Positions 30,947-41,707 of a stretch of 64,000 nucleotides of DNA are shown here, in pieces. The DNA is taken from contig OY992536.1 in the NCBI GenBank assembly GCA_963921195.1, forward strand, positions 328,369,038 through 328,433,037, read 5' to 3'. Origin of the DNA: Pegoplata infirma. Taxonomy: Eukaryota; Arthropoda; Insecta; Diptera; Anthomyiidae. A program made the position numbers and the translations under genes. Positions within the stretch are counted from its first letter, which is position 1. Each line of letters begins with the position of its first letter. Below the pieces are notes generated by a model. The model worked only from the letters and a program-made list of their open reading frames with translations, ran no database searches and had not been told where the DNA came from.

Positions 30947-31643
30947 GGGGCATTCCATGTCAAATCGGACACTTTGAAAAATTTTGTTTTTAGATTTTCC
31001 CAATTGGTTTACAGTTTTTAGTACCCTTCGAAAACTCCTTCGTGGTAAATTTTCAGATTTTTTTGATGACCCGTTCAAAAGATATCGAATTTTAAAAAAT
31101 TGGTAGATTGTTCCTTTACTCAAACTTCTTTTACTCATAACTTCTTCAATAATGGTCCAAATTTAAATTTTTTTTTCAAAACTTTTGTTTTTTTACGTAC
31201 TTTAAAAAAAAAAAAATCCCAAAAAATTCTTAAAAGCGCTCTAGTATGCAATTTTTAAGTTTTTAAGTTTTAAAATTTAAATCTCATTTTTGAAAATGTT
31301 TGTACTCTTAGATTTTTTTGAAATTTTCGATTTCGATTCTACAATAGAAGGATCGTGGGATAACGATTATTACTATTTTTTAAAATTTTTTTGAAAAAAT
31401 TTTATTGTAATTTTCCAATCTTAAAATCATTTCTACTGCTCGAATGGTGCGTCATAGAGGGGTCCTTTATAAGACCGACCCCCAATAATTTTTTCGTCTT
31501 AACATTTCTTTGGAACAAACTAATACCCTGTCTCCAATTTCTAAGGGGGCTCCCACACAAAACGACATTTTTTAAAATTTGCTCCAACCGCTCTAACTGC
31601 CCTAATAGTGCCCTTAGAGCAACATTTTGACATGGAATGCCCC
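30947..31643. mobile_element. MITE with GGGGCATTCCATGTCAAA ends
   Basis: 697 bp. Left GGGGCATTCCATGTCAAATC, right inverted GGGGCATTCCATGTCAAAAT, inside alternating TATATA flanks (ATAT on both sides, so the TSD is ambiguous). The GGCATTCCA word is shared with the ends of 46504-47581. Interior non-coding. Confidence 0.7.
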
Positions 31644-31649
31644 ATATAT

Positions 31650-32440
31650 ATATTAGAGTTCGTTTGTTGACTATGTCACTTCAACTGTTTATCGGATATT
31701 ATCATTTTTTAAAGGATTTAGGGGAGCTGAAAAGAATGCCGGTATTTTTTTGGAAAAATTTTCACTCCTTGGGGTGATTCAAAGCATCTGAAAACGAGCT
31801 GATTTTTCTGCAGAGAAAAAACGGCAGAATATATTGCAAATCTGATTTCACCAGTCGATTCTACAGCAAAAATTAATACAATAGCAGTTTTTTGAAATCT
31901 TAAAAAAAGTTCCAATAACCCATAGCAGGGGGCGGAAAAATCGATAAAAAAAAAATTAAAATTATTTTTATTGGTACAAAAAGCACCTTTCTATCACAAC
32001 CCATTAAAAAGTTATAAGGCTTCAAAGTTTTTTTCTAATGGCAAAATTATAAAACACTGACCGAAATTTGAAAAATTTTTGGATGGGTCAGCGGTCTGGA
32101 CACTCGTTTTCGATTTTCCTCTCAATGCTGATTCCAAATCTGGCTTCCAAAATGTTCCGTAACGTCAGGTTTTTGGAGATAATTGAGGTAAAAAAACGCA
32201 TTTTTGTGCATTATTGAGAGCATTTTTTTGGATGATATTCTGGGATCATAAAACTTGTTTTCGATTAGCATTTCGATGCTGATTCTGAATTTAGTTTTAA
32301 AATTTTTCTATCACGTCATGTTTTCGAGAAAATTGAGGTCAAAGTTCTTAAAAACGTGTTTTTGTCCATTTTTGAGAGATTATAACTTTTTAACGGGTTG
32401 TGATAGAACGGAAAATTTGGTACCATTTTGTTAAGCTGAA
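31650..32440. repeat. diverged direct repeats with CGTTTTCGATT-type phrases
   Basis: Units near 32100-32200 and 32250-32360 share the order GTTTTCGATT, CTC.AATGCTGATTC, AAATCTGG or TTTAGTTTT, AACGTCA-GTTTT and AATTGAGGT. Looks like a decayed tandem repeat of about 130 bp in a transposon; no coding sequence. Confidence 0.4.
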
Positions 32441-32444
32441 AATG

Positions 32445-32720
32445 CCCTTTAATTGGGAGACTGACTCTAGAGGTGCGCCATACAAAGTACAAGGCCTATT
32501 CGTTGACGTATTGATGCTCATAGTTTTCGTTTTATTAACATTAATCTTTAACCCGCATTCGGCTGCGACATTGCATAATTCTTGTAGTTTAGATGACATA
32601 TGGGAGCTTTTATGAGCAAAAAGACAAATGTCAGCATAATCCAAGTCATCTAATACTCCGTGAAGACCCCATGTAATGCCTGTATTTCTTGGGATCGCGT
32701 TGCTTAGTATGTTCTTGAAT
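32445..32720 (-). pseudogene. non-LTR retrotransposon reverse transcriptase fragment
   Basis: One minus-strand frame reads GITWGLHGVLDDLDYAD, then SSKLQELCNVAAECGLKIN and NKTKTMSIN, ending near LYGAPLESVSQ. This is the stretch around and after the F/YADD box of a LINE-type reverse transcriptase (R1/Jockey/I-like by general form). The box reads YADI, so the second catalytic Asp is missing, consistent with a 3-base loss. Both ends are truncated. Inactive relic. Confidence 0.8.
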
Positions 32721-33327
32721 AGTTACAAGAAAAACAAAAAACATCAGTAGTTTTGCGAAAAATCCAGAGACCAAATATAACAGTTATATGTGTCTTTTTG
32801 TTAAACGAAAGGTGTCCAAACTAAGCATTTTCTATATAAAAGGACTAGATGTCCCGTGTTAAAATTTGCAATAACTTTTATTTTTTGATTTTAATCAATA
32901 ACGGTTTAAAATAACAGTTATTAAAAACTTTTTGTTCAAACAATTTAAAATAACTTTTATTTATTGGAGTAAATAACTGTTATAACAGTTATTTTTAAAA
33001 AAATCAATCAAAGTTTATATCTTTAAATCGATGATTGAATTATTGGCTATCAATAGCAGGGCATTGCTTCAATGGCAATACCGGAGACTTTAGTAGCACA
33101 CTAAATTTTTAAAACTCTGTAACTAACTTTTGCGTGCAAAATTTTCAATCTTTTCTATTAAGGGTGAAAACCGCTAATGTGTTTTATAAAAAGAAAATGT
33201 TGTATTTTATTTAAACACAAAAACCAGAATAACCAAAATTAAAAAATTTTACCAAACTCAAAATACAAAGATTATTTGATTTCAAAATAATTTGTAAACA
33301 ACAAGTGGATACACTTAGAGAAACATA
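32721..33327 (-). repeat. possible 3' LTR and palindromic AT-rich sequence
   Basis: On the minus strand, after the Gypsy pol stop, a purine tract (GCGGAGGAAATAATA) precedes TGTTTCTCTAAGTG, the expected position of a 3' LTR start (33324). An AATAAAATAC signal follows. Region 32880-33010 is rich in AACAGTTATT/AATAACTGTT palindromes. Neither the LTR's end nor a 5' LTR could be found, so this is tentative. Confidence 0.35.
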
Positions 33328-35270
33328 TTATTTCCTCCGCGCCAATTTTGTTACTGTAGGAGAATATCGAACTTGTTTACGTTTCAATCGCAAAGATCTT
33401 CTTAATCGCGGCGGAGTGATAGGACATTCTATATTGGGTGGACTCGCCGTTGCTTGACTTGAAGTAGATGGTAATTCATCTAAGTTTACAGGACTTCTAT
33501 AAACGTATCGCGAACAAGTAGGCAATTCATCCGATGTTGACAAAAGAGTTATAGGTGAAGGTGTTACCGGTGAAGCAGAAACTGGAATGGATGGCATAGT
33601 ATTGAATAAATTTGTAGCTTCAGAGTAGGACGTAGAAAATCTTTCTAACAATAACCGAGCTGACTGATGAATATCAATATACCTTGAATAGGGTTTTAAA
33701 ATACGAATTCGATTCTTGTGACGTTTAATAGATTTATTTCCAATCTGAATAAGGTATATTACGTTACCAAGACGTATTACAATTGTACCACGCAGCCATT
33801 TATCTCCCCTTCCAAAATTTTTACATAAAACGTTATCGTTAACATTATAGTATTTCTGATTTGCAAACGTATTTGAATCATTAGCTACAGGAGTGGCTGT
33901 AGGATTTAACAATGCCAGTAAATTTCGAGGTTGACGTCCATGAATTATTTCAGCGGGAGACTTACCATCCTTATTTGGTGTTGATCTATATGTGGTGAGG
34001 TATGCTAAAAGTGAAGTTTTCAAATCCTCGCCGGCAGATAGTTGTTTTTTAAGACAACTTTTAAACGAACGAACAAACCTTTCAGCTTGTCCATTAGATG
34101 CAGGATGAAACGGCGCTGTTGTTATATGCTGAATTCCACTTTCCTTACAAAAATGCTGAAACTCCTTTGAAGTGAACTGAGTTCCGTTGCCCGTTATAAT
34201 TGTTTCAGACAACCCTTCGATAGAAAATATACTTTGTAATCATTCGATGGTTGATGTGGATGTGGCATTCTTAATCTTTAAAACATACGGAAATTAAGAA
34301 TATGAATCGACAACTATTAACCACATAAAACCTTTAAAAGGACCAGCGTAATCCAAATGAAGACGCTGCCAAGGAGTTGCAGATTCTGGCCAAGACGAAA
34401 ATTGTTTAGGCGGATCTGAACTGCATACATTGCATGCACGGCATGTAGAAACCAAATTACTTGTATCCTCATCAATAGTTGGCCACCAACAATAATGTCT
34501 ACTTATTTGCTTCATTCGAACAATTCCCCAATGACTTTGATGTATAAGTTGAAGAACTTTTACTTGTAGTTGTTTCGGAACAAAAATACGACTATAGTCA
34601 GTCTGTATAATCAAAACACCCTTATATTATATTGAGTTATATAAATGGAATTCACGTCAGAAATTTTAGTCTTGCAAAATTGCGCAATGTCAAAATTGCA
34701 ACTTTTTTTGCTTGTTTCTTTGTGAATAAAAGCAATTGTATTTATATTAAAATAAATTGCAAATCTTTTCTTGCAACTACGCATCATATAAAAGGTAATA
34801 GAAAAATAAAATTTTATTAAAAAATTTTTTTAAAAAATATGTTGCAATATTGCACTGTTGCAAGGGTCAAAAAATTCTGAAGTGAATACCCTGATTAAAA
34901 CGATGACGAAAATACGGAATTAAATCCTTGTCAGTTACCTTTTCAGGCCAACCGTTCATAACATAAAAATAAACTTTACGTAAAATGCTGTCTTTCATAG
35001 AAAATTCAGCAACTTGTTTTGCATATATTGGGAAATTTTCCAAATGTTCATCTGTACTAATATCATTTATTTCAATTGTTTCATCAAAGTCCAAATCATG
35101 CCTGTGAGGAAGCCTTGATGAAGCATCCGCATTACCATGTTGCTTAGTATTTTATACTGTATCTCATAATTATAACTTGAGAGTGTTAAGGCCCAACTTT
35201 GAAATCTGTGTGCTGTCGCGAGATTTCTCAAATGGTTACAAATGCAGATTTTTCGCAAGGCTTAAAATGA
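33328..35270 (-). pseudogene. Ty3/Gypsy LTR retrotransposon pol remnant (RNase H end plus integrase)
   Basis: Minus strand. The end of RNase H (AHRFQSWALTLSSYNYEIQY, near 35215-35160) is followed by a linker, an HHCC zinc module (HQSHWGIVRMK ... CRACNVC), the integrase core and a C-terminal tail ending at 33328. The core keeps the first Asp (HLDYAGPF) and the Glu region (SNGQAERFVR), but the second catalytic Asp is Gly (ITGNGTQF). In-frame stops lie at 34296-34294 and 34242-34240, a frame change lies near 35090, and 34620-34866 is foreign sequence. Gag, protease and reverse transcriptase are missing. An old, dead fragment of the K02A2.6-like Gypsy type. Confidence 0.88.
34671..34864. mobile_element. 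small insertion interrupting the Gypsy pol remnant
   Basis: CTTGCAAAATTGCGCAATGT at the left and inverted CTTGCAACAGTGCAATATTG at the right are similar ends of a 194-bp A/T-rich sequence. The pol reading frame resumes on both sides of the wider interval 34620-34866, so the insertion may be larger than the part with recognisable ends. TSD not resolved. Confidence 0.45.
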
Positions 35271-36140
35271 AGATTTTTCTGCTGATTGGACAGAGATTAT
35301 TTGTTGAATTAATTTATTTGTTGAATTACAATATTGCGTGAATATTTTAATTAAATTATGAGTAAATTAATAGTATTAAATACTACTATATAATTATCTG
35401 TTGAAAATGCAATAAATTTATTTATTTTTTTTTTATTTTAATTAAATAAATTTTTGATTTTTTATGTGTTTTAATCAAATTTGTGACTTTTTAACATTTT
35501 GGATAAATTTTATTCATAATACCGATACGTAGCGGTATTGAAATAATCGAAAATACCGTTACCGTTATCGATATTAAAAATATGTAATACCAATACCGTT
35601 GTTCGTTTCGGTTGCCAAACCTGGTGCTCTGCCTTACATATGACAAAATTCCAACTAACAGTCAATAAAGTTCATCAAGTGAAAACATGTGCCTGTATAT
35701 GTGTGTCTATTTAACTCCTCCATGTTTTTACAATAAAAACCTATTCACTAAAAACTAAATAAGTCAAATCAGCAGAAAATTAACGAACGATAGTGCCATA
35801 AAAACATATTCCTGATTTCAGTAGTCGCGGTACTCAAGTACTATTTTTGTTTAATTTTAAGTTAAAATAATTGCTTATGTTTAAGCTGTGTTTATATTAT
35901 GCCACTGATTGTGAGTATTAAGACTTGTCAAAAAATCGTGTGTAATCTGATTTTGTTGACAGTCCAATAAGATTTTTGATTTTATAAAATTTTTGAAAAA
36001 ATGGCTGTGTGTTATTAGATTTGCATACAAACAGCTGTTTTTAAAAATGTCTAATTGCTAATTTCGATTAAAGGATTAATCGAAGAATTTATGCCGATTA
36101 ATCGAACAATAATAATATATAGTTTTTCTGGAAATACATA
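35271..36140. repeat. AT-rich sequence with a hAT-like end (ACCG repeats)
   Basis: From 35518 to 35640 short repeats ACCGATACG, ACCGTTACCG, TACCAATACCG precede TCGGTTGCCAAACCTGGTG, resembling the subterminal and terminal part of a hAT-like element. Near 36065-36110 GATTAATCG is repeated in both orientations. The remainder shows nothing recognisable. Confidence 0.35.
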
Positions 36141-36147
36141 TGTATAA

Positions 36148-37364
36148 CACTGCGTGACAAAACTAACCACTATTTTAGAAAACAAGAGGTACGACCATCA
36201 TTTCAATATATTTCGGACATGCTGAATCGAATGGCGTACTCCGTTTTTCGATGTATGGTACAGTTTTCTTGTAAAATGTCATTAAAGATTGGCTGATTTT
36301 CAGCTGCTTTTTTAACAAAAAAAAATCCAAAGCTAATGATTTTTAAATTTTATGGCATGGAAAACAAAGATATAACTTGTAGCAATATTTCTAATATAAA
36401 TTTGGTTTAAAGCTTTTCATCTTAACCCCTTTAATTCGCGGATTTCTTCATTTTTTTAAGTTTTCGCGAAATTAACCACTAAATTGGTCTCTGATAAAAA
36501 ACTTACATTTTGTGGATCATAAAGGCGTCCATGACACTACGAATAGTGGACAAAAAACATCTATGTTATATGGACCATCATGAAGAAAATCGCGAAAAAC
36601 CGTTTTTTTGTATATGGCAGCATCACTTTAGGAGATGATTTGAGGCTTCATCTTTTAGTATATAATGTGGGAACCTTAAACAATGAACTGACCCAAAATT
36701 TGTACAAAAAAGTTTTCATTTGCAAAAGTTATCTTAACAAAAACTGTTATTTCAGTGTTTGCGATACAATAATTATAGTTTTTGTTAAGATAACTTTTGC
36801 AAATGAAAACTTTTTTTGACAAATTTTGGGTCAGTTCATTGTTTAAGGTTCCCACATTATATACTAAAAGATGAAGCCTCAAATCATCTCCTAAAGTGAT
36901 GTTGCCATATACAAAAAAACGGTTTTTCGCGATTTTCTTCATGATGGTCCATATAACATAGATGTTTTTTGTCCACTATTCGTAGTGTCATGGACGCCTT
37001 TATGATCCACAAAATGCAAGTTTTTTATCAGAGACCAATTTAGCGGTTAATTTCGTGGAAACTTAAAAAAATGAAGAAATCCGCGAATTAAAGGGGTTAA
37101 GATGAAAAGCTTTAAACCAAATTTATATTAGAAATATTGCTACAAGTTATATCTTTGTATTCCATGCCATAAAATTTAAAAATCATAAGCTTTGGAATTT
37201 TTTTTTGTTAAAAAAGCAGCTGAAAATCAGCCAATCTTTAATGACATTTTACAAGAAAACTGTACCATACATCGAAAAACGGAGTACGCCATTCGATTCA
37301 GCATGTCAGAAATATATAGAAATGATGGTCGTAACTCTTGTTTATTTTTTAGTGTTCCGCAGTG
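36148..37364. mobile_element. large palindromic MITE, CACTGCG ends, TAA TSD
   Basis: 1217-bp foldback. Left CACTGCGTGACAAAACTAAC, right inverted CACTGCGGAACACTAAAAAA, then nearly identical arms of about 560 bp around a centre near 36750 (AACTATAATTATTG). Flanked by TAA (36145-36147 and 37365-37367). The two mirror reading frames at 36580-36819 and 36676-36942 are almost the same protein because the arms are the same sequence; they are not genes. Superfamily uncertain. Confidence 0.85.
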
Positions 37365-37649
37365 TAATTTTTTAAAATTTTTAAGTCCAATAAACAAATC
37401 AAATGTATGTGGCCGTTGGAATTAAAAAAAGAAACAGTCATGTTTACTTGAGTGGTCCTTATTTTAATTTTTTGTTTCGGATTTTCGCTGCCAAATTTTG
37501 TGCCAAATCAGTTAACTGTATGACCGCGCCAAAATCTGTCAAAGTTTCGAGTTTTGGGCAAAAACGCACTAAATTATAAAAAAAAAAATTACACAAAAAT
37601 ATTTTTTGTTTAAGATTTTCCCAAATGTAGTCAGATTTTTTTAAAGTAT

Positions 37650-37820
37650 TCTATACTATGTACACGATATAAAAATAATCTAAAGACCCAAGGCCAGATT
37701 TGCGACTTTCTCTAGTTATTTTGACTGATATACTTTTTGTGGTCCTAGACCGATATTTCGAGGTGTTATAATTGGAACGACAAACTTTTATATATCCTCT
37801 ATCACTAAAGTATAAAAAAT
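37650..37820 (+). mobile_element. mini-me/DINE-1-like 3' fragment M3
   Basis: ATATACTTTTTGTGGTCCTA, GACCGATATTTCGAGGTGTT, AACGACAAACTTTTATATAT and CCTCTATCACTAAAGTA are the 3' half of the mini-me-like family; the 5' half and microsatellite are missing. Confidence 0.65.
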
Positions 37821-38234
37821 GAACTCGATGCGTCCTAGTCTCCATTTTAAACTGGCCACACACACCGTACATAACCTATATTTCTAATAAATTTGTATTT
37901 TATTTAACTTGCAGTTTTCAAAAAAAAATGCTTAAATCAAAAAATAATCTGTTATAAAACCGTTAATTATATTCAAAAACAATGAAATGTACATGTGTAC
38001 ATATGTATTTCAAAACAATAAAATAATTTGTTTTTTCTTGTATTAATAAATAAATTCAAGTGCATAAAACTAAATAATTAGTTGGGTAAACGAGTAAAGT
38101 ATTATAATATTAATATGAGTGAGGTACAAGATATTGTACATATCAACATGCACACAAATACATAAAACATTTTAAAATCCCGAGTGAAGAAAATTGTATG
38201 GTGCAGTATATTATCTTATCTAAAGTTATATTAA

Positions 38235-38482
38235 CCCTGTTTTTTGCAGACCGGATTAAGATTAGGATTAACTCTATTTAATTAAAAAATAGATCAAATC
38301 AAGTCCAGAAATTTTTTTTATATTTTTTTTCTGAATTTACATCCAATTAGTTAATATAAACAGGAAAAAAATTAAGCGTTGTCCAGAAAAAAATTATAAA
38401 AAAAAATTCTGGACTTGATTTGACCCATTTTTTAACTAAATAAAGTTAATCCAAATCTTAATCCGTTCTGCAAAAAACAGGG
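38235..38482. mobile_element. repeat family F, complete-looking copy with inverted ends
   Basis: Ends CCTGTTTTTTGCAGACCGGA and inverted CCTGTTTTTTGCAGAACGGA; the arms continue TTAAGATT-GGATTAAC. About 248 bp, flanked by A/T-rich TATTA-like words on each side. Matches 53490-53722 and the sequence at 140-520. Confidence 0.7.
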
Positions 38483-38920
38483 CTATTATTTAAAATATAA
38501 CTTGATCCAACTTGATCCCAAAAATTGAGGATCCCGACTAAAAAAAGTAATACGGCGCCTTTTATCATTTAATCCCAAGATTCAAAAATACACTATTTAT
38601 CTTATTAGACCAAATTTGATATAACTACCCAAGTAGAAATTCATGACGGTTATAAAAAAAAGCGTTTTTAAAGCACTCCAAAGTAGAAACTCATGGCGGT
38701 AATAAAAAAAAAAGCATTTTTAAAGCACTTCCAAGTATAAATTCATGACGGTAAAAAAAAAAAGTCATGACTTAACAAAAATAAAGCATTTTTAAAGCAT
38801 TATTTCATAACGCTTTATGAACGTTTTGAAAAAGCTTTTTGAGATTACTTTTTCGCCAAATTTATGTTGGTTTAGGAATACAATTTTTTTTACAACATTT
38901 TTTTACACTACTTTTTAAAT

Positions 38921-39166
38921 ATGGTTTACGACGACCAAAAAGCCGACATTAAAAGCGAATTAACTCTAGACGACCCCATAACAGATTTAGTTAAGTTTGA
39001 GGAGTTAAAACTGATCAGCAATTTTGCAATTCATTGGTATGTATTTTTCTATATTTACATTTTAATCAAAATTACTAATTTTTATTTTGTTATTCAGCGT
39101 GACCTGATGCGGTTAAAATGTAAGGCCGACTCATTATATGAGGCATACATGGGACTATTTAAATAA
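38921..39166 (+). CDS. small putative coding sequence inside element G (relic or orphan)
   Basis: ATG at 38921 opens a frame with acidic, codon-like composition (DQKADIKSELTLDDPITDL, then FEELKLISNFAIHW). Then comes an A/T-rich stretch ending in TTATTCAG and a second charged part (RDLMRLKCKADSLYEAYMG) before a stop. 39041-39097 looks like a 57-bp intron in frame (GTATTT...TTCAG), giving about 62 residues. No family recognised. It may be the N-terminal remnant of a transposon protein, since inverted ends surround it, or chance. Confidence 0.3.
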   Translation: MVYDDQKADIKSELTLDDPITDLVKFEELKLISNFAIHWYVFFYIYILIKITNFYFVIQRDLMRLKCKADSLYEAYMGLFK

Positions 39167-39184
39167 ATGGACTAATTAATTGAC

Positions 39185-39325
39185 GATTTCATTGGCATTA
39201 TATTGAAACTTATGCCAATGAAATTTTTAGCATTAGCATTGTTTCAATCAATGCCAATGCCCGTTAAGGAATTAGTAGCATTAGTAATGCCAATTATGAA
39301 AAATTTCATTGGCATTAATAAATGT
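39185..39325. repeat. ATTGGCATTA / TAATGCCAAT repeat cluster
   Basis: The word ATTGGCATTA or its inverse and shorter forms (GCATTAG, ATGCCAATG) occur many times in 140 bp, with CATTGGCATTA at both ends. Low-complexity palindromic cluster inside element G. Confidence 0.55.
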
Positions 39326-39399
39326 CTTAATGAAAACAAAGCATTAGCAATATTAAAAGTCGTATTTCCGTCAACCAGTTGTGAAAATTTTTTTTTGGT

Positions 39400-40085
39400 T
39401 AAAACTTAAAATGGCTATAGGTCTGTTTACCCAAATTTCTTACTTTTTTTACTACAACTGGAAAGATTTGTTTACTTTTTGTATTACAAATTTCCAGCTT
39501 TATTAAAAGTAGTAAAAATGAGATGATTGTAGTTAGGTAAACGAACAGGCATAATATCTCGAAAACTAAGTTAGATAGAGCAAAATGGAGGGCATTTTTG
39601 GTTCTTAGAATCTCCATAGTTTCGCCGGTCCTCTTCACATGTGTGGACCCTAATAGGTCAAAATTTAGAATCTAAAAAATTGGCAGTCCCGAAAGTTTAA
39701 AAATTCACATACCTTTAGCATTATCTTACTTATTTTTCCAGGTACTGCAATTTAGGGGCCCAATAGGGTCTTGAGAATTTTAGAAACTGAATAACTAAAA
39801 AACTATTGCTCTGAGGGTTTTCTAGTATTGGCAGACGAGTTCTAGAAACCAAGAGCTACAAAAATGCTTTTGGACTTTTTGTTGTGTCACCAATATTTAC
39901 CGAGACATAAGCATTTTTAAATTTTCCGGAATCCCAAATTTTTTTGGATTCAAAGTTAGGACCCATTGGGGTAAACATATGTGAAGACGACCCGCGAAAG
40001 TATGGAGATTCAAAGAACCAAAAATGCCCTCATTTTGCTCTATCTGGCTTAGATATCGATATATCGCCATTTTAAGTTTTTAAAA
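39400..40085. mobile_element. nested foldback sequence (GGTTCTTAGAATCTCC arms) in element G
   Basis: TAGAGCAAAATGGAGGGCAT, TTTTTGGTTCTTAGAATCTC and CGGTCCTCTTCACATGTGTG on the left are answered, inverted, near 39970-40060. A related copy is inside 51280-51750. The left arm is itself interrupted at about 39420-39550 by a small element with ends GTCTGTTTACC and inverted GCCTGTTCGTTTACC. Confidence 0.65.
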
Positions 40086-40609
40086 AAATATATATTTATT
40101 GTAAAAAAATGCTTTTTTAGCGGCAGCAGAAGAGAGAATAACTAAACGAAATTCTATTTAGTTTTTGGTATAAAAAAACAGTTATTTTTTATAAAAAAAA
40201 TAATATATTTATCTTTTCTTAAAACAATAAAAATTACAACAAAAATAAACTTTCATTTGGTTTTTAAATTGATGGAAAATTACTTTAGGTTTTGTATCTG
40301 AAATGCTTGTAAATCGTTTTTTTTTTCGTATAAAGCACTTTAAAATTGCTTTACATACCGTTTTAAAAGTGATACATTTTTGGTTTTTGCAATGCTTTAA
40401 AAGCGCTATAACGAAGCGTTCTAAAATCATTATAATAAATGTCTTTAAAAACGCTTCAAATAAACCGTCTAACGGTGTTATCATTAGGACAGTCTGAAAG
40501 CGCTCTGATGATGGTTTTCAGTATGGTCTGAGAGCATTCGTACTACCATACAAAGCGCTTTTAAAGCGTTTTAACGGTTGTATTTTTCTACCTGGGTAGA
40601 TATAATTAG

Positions 40610-41640
40610 ATCCCAAAAATTGAACGGTAAATATTATCCAATTTAATTTAAAAAAAAAATTAGATCTAATAAGACATAAAAATATAAAATAATAATACAG
40701 TGAGAATGCAGATTGTTTTTTGTCTCTCTTTGCTTTACGTTTGAACTTTAGTTTGGCATTGCCAGAATTTTCCAATTATCTTTGGTGATGCCAGATCTAC
40801 AAAACGGTCGATGGATTACATTATAACTTTGCCCTCCACTGTCTACATTTTACATAAAATCAGTAATGTACTTCTATTATTCTATTATATTAATTAAAAA
40901 AATAATTAAATTTAAATTATTTTAAAAGAGTGCGGTTAACCGCGGTAAATCACTTAAATTTTAACCGAAACCGCGGTTAAGGAAAATTGCGGTTTTTTGC
41001 AAACCCTAATACATACATTTATATAAAATAATAGATAAACTGATTCGTTGACATACCGATCAACATAAATTTATATATGACTTTATACGCCTCCATATAT
41101 TTTTTTCGAAAAATGCAACGAAGAATATAATATCATGTGACACAATAAGTGAATGTAGTATGAAAACATTTTTAGTCGGGTTCGACAAGGTTTGTTTACT
41201 TGTGATATAAAAAAACAAATCAAATTAATTTGAAGAAAATATAGGTGAAGACTCCGTAGTGTCTACGTGAACTTTTAACTTTGATAACTGCATTTAAAAA
41301 TATATTTATTGGTAATAAACATAATTCAGAAGTTGATACAATACAAATTAGTACACTAGATGTATGTTGTTTATCTTCTAATAACACATCAATCCATATC
41401 ACACATGACATCAAACAAACAAAATGAGTTGTCATTATTTGTTTAAATTTTATAACGTATCAATTTAAATTGCAGGGCTTTAAGACAATTTCAAAAACAA
41501 AAAAAAATATATATTAAGTTTTTTTTGCTACTAAGCACACCTGTAATGGAACAACTCATCGTTATAACACATTTGTCAGTAATAATATACTTTATCCGAT
41601 TGTTAAAGATTGGAAAAATTCAATGCAACTTTAATTTATC
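40610..41640. other. intron sequence with one CCGCGGTT repeat cluster
   Basis: At 40928-41010 AACCGCGG, CGGTTAACCGCGG and AACCGAAACCGCGGTT recur and are followed by TTGCAAACCCTAA, which resembles a hAT-like end (TTAGGGTTTGCAA inverted). The rest (40610-40927, 41011-41640) shows nothing recognisable. Confidence 0.35.
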
Positions 41641-41651
41641 AATGTTACCAT

Positions 41652-41682
41652 TCGTTCGTCCGTCCGTCCGTCCGTCCGAGTT
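41652..41682. repeat. CGTC tetranucleotide microsatellite
   Basis: CGTTCGTCCGTCCGTCCGTC and CG, about six repeats. Related in form to the GACG tracts of the mini-me-like elements. Confidence 0.7.
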
Positions 41683-41707
41683 ACTTTTTTACAGCAGTAA
41701 AAGTCTA

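Larger units (their letters stand above)
38625..40601. mobile_element. composite element G, CTACCCARGTAGAAA ends, ATATAA TSD
   Basis: 1977 bp. Left CTACCCAAGTAGAAATTCAT, right inverted CTACCCAGGTAGAAAAATAC, then ACGGTT and AAAGCG-type words in both arms. ATATAA at 38619-38624 is repeated at 40602-40607. Near the left end a unit of about 65 bp (AAGTA-AAA-TCATG-CGGTAA ... TTTTTAAAGCACT) is repeated three times. It encloses a small reading frame (38921-39166) and a nested palindrome (39400-40085). Six-base TSDs are uncommon; superfamily not assigned. Confidence 0.65.

Noticed and set aside
33328..34212. 294-codon integrase-like frame as an intact gene
   Set aside because: It is the C-terminal piece of a Gypsy pol with upstream stops, a lost catalytic Asp and no gag, protease or reverse transcriptase.
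36580..36942. Two overlapping reading frames on opposite strands with nearly identical proteins
   Set aside because: They are the same sequence in the two arms of the 36148-37364 palindrome read twice; no protein family, no splice or start evidence.
39041..39097. Firm intron call inside the small frame of element G
   Set aside because: The stretch stays open in frame and the donor is weak (GTATTT); without RNA evidence it can only be suggested.
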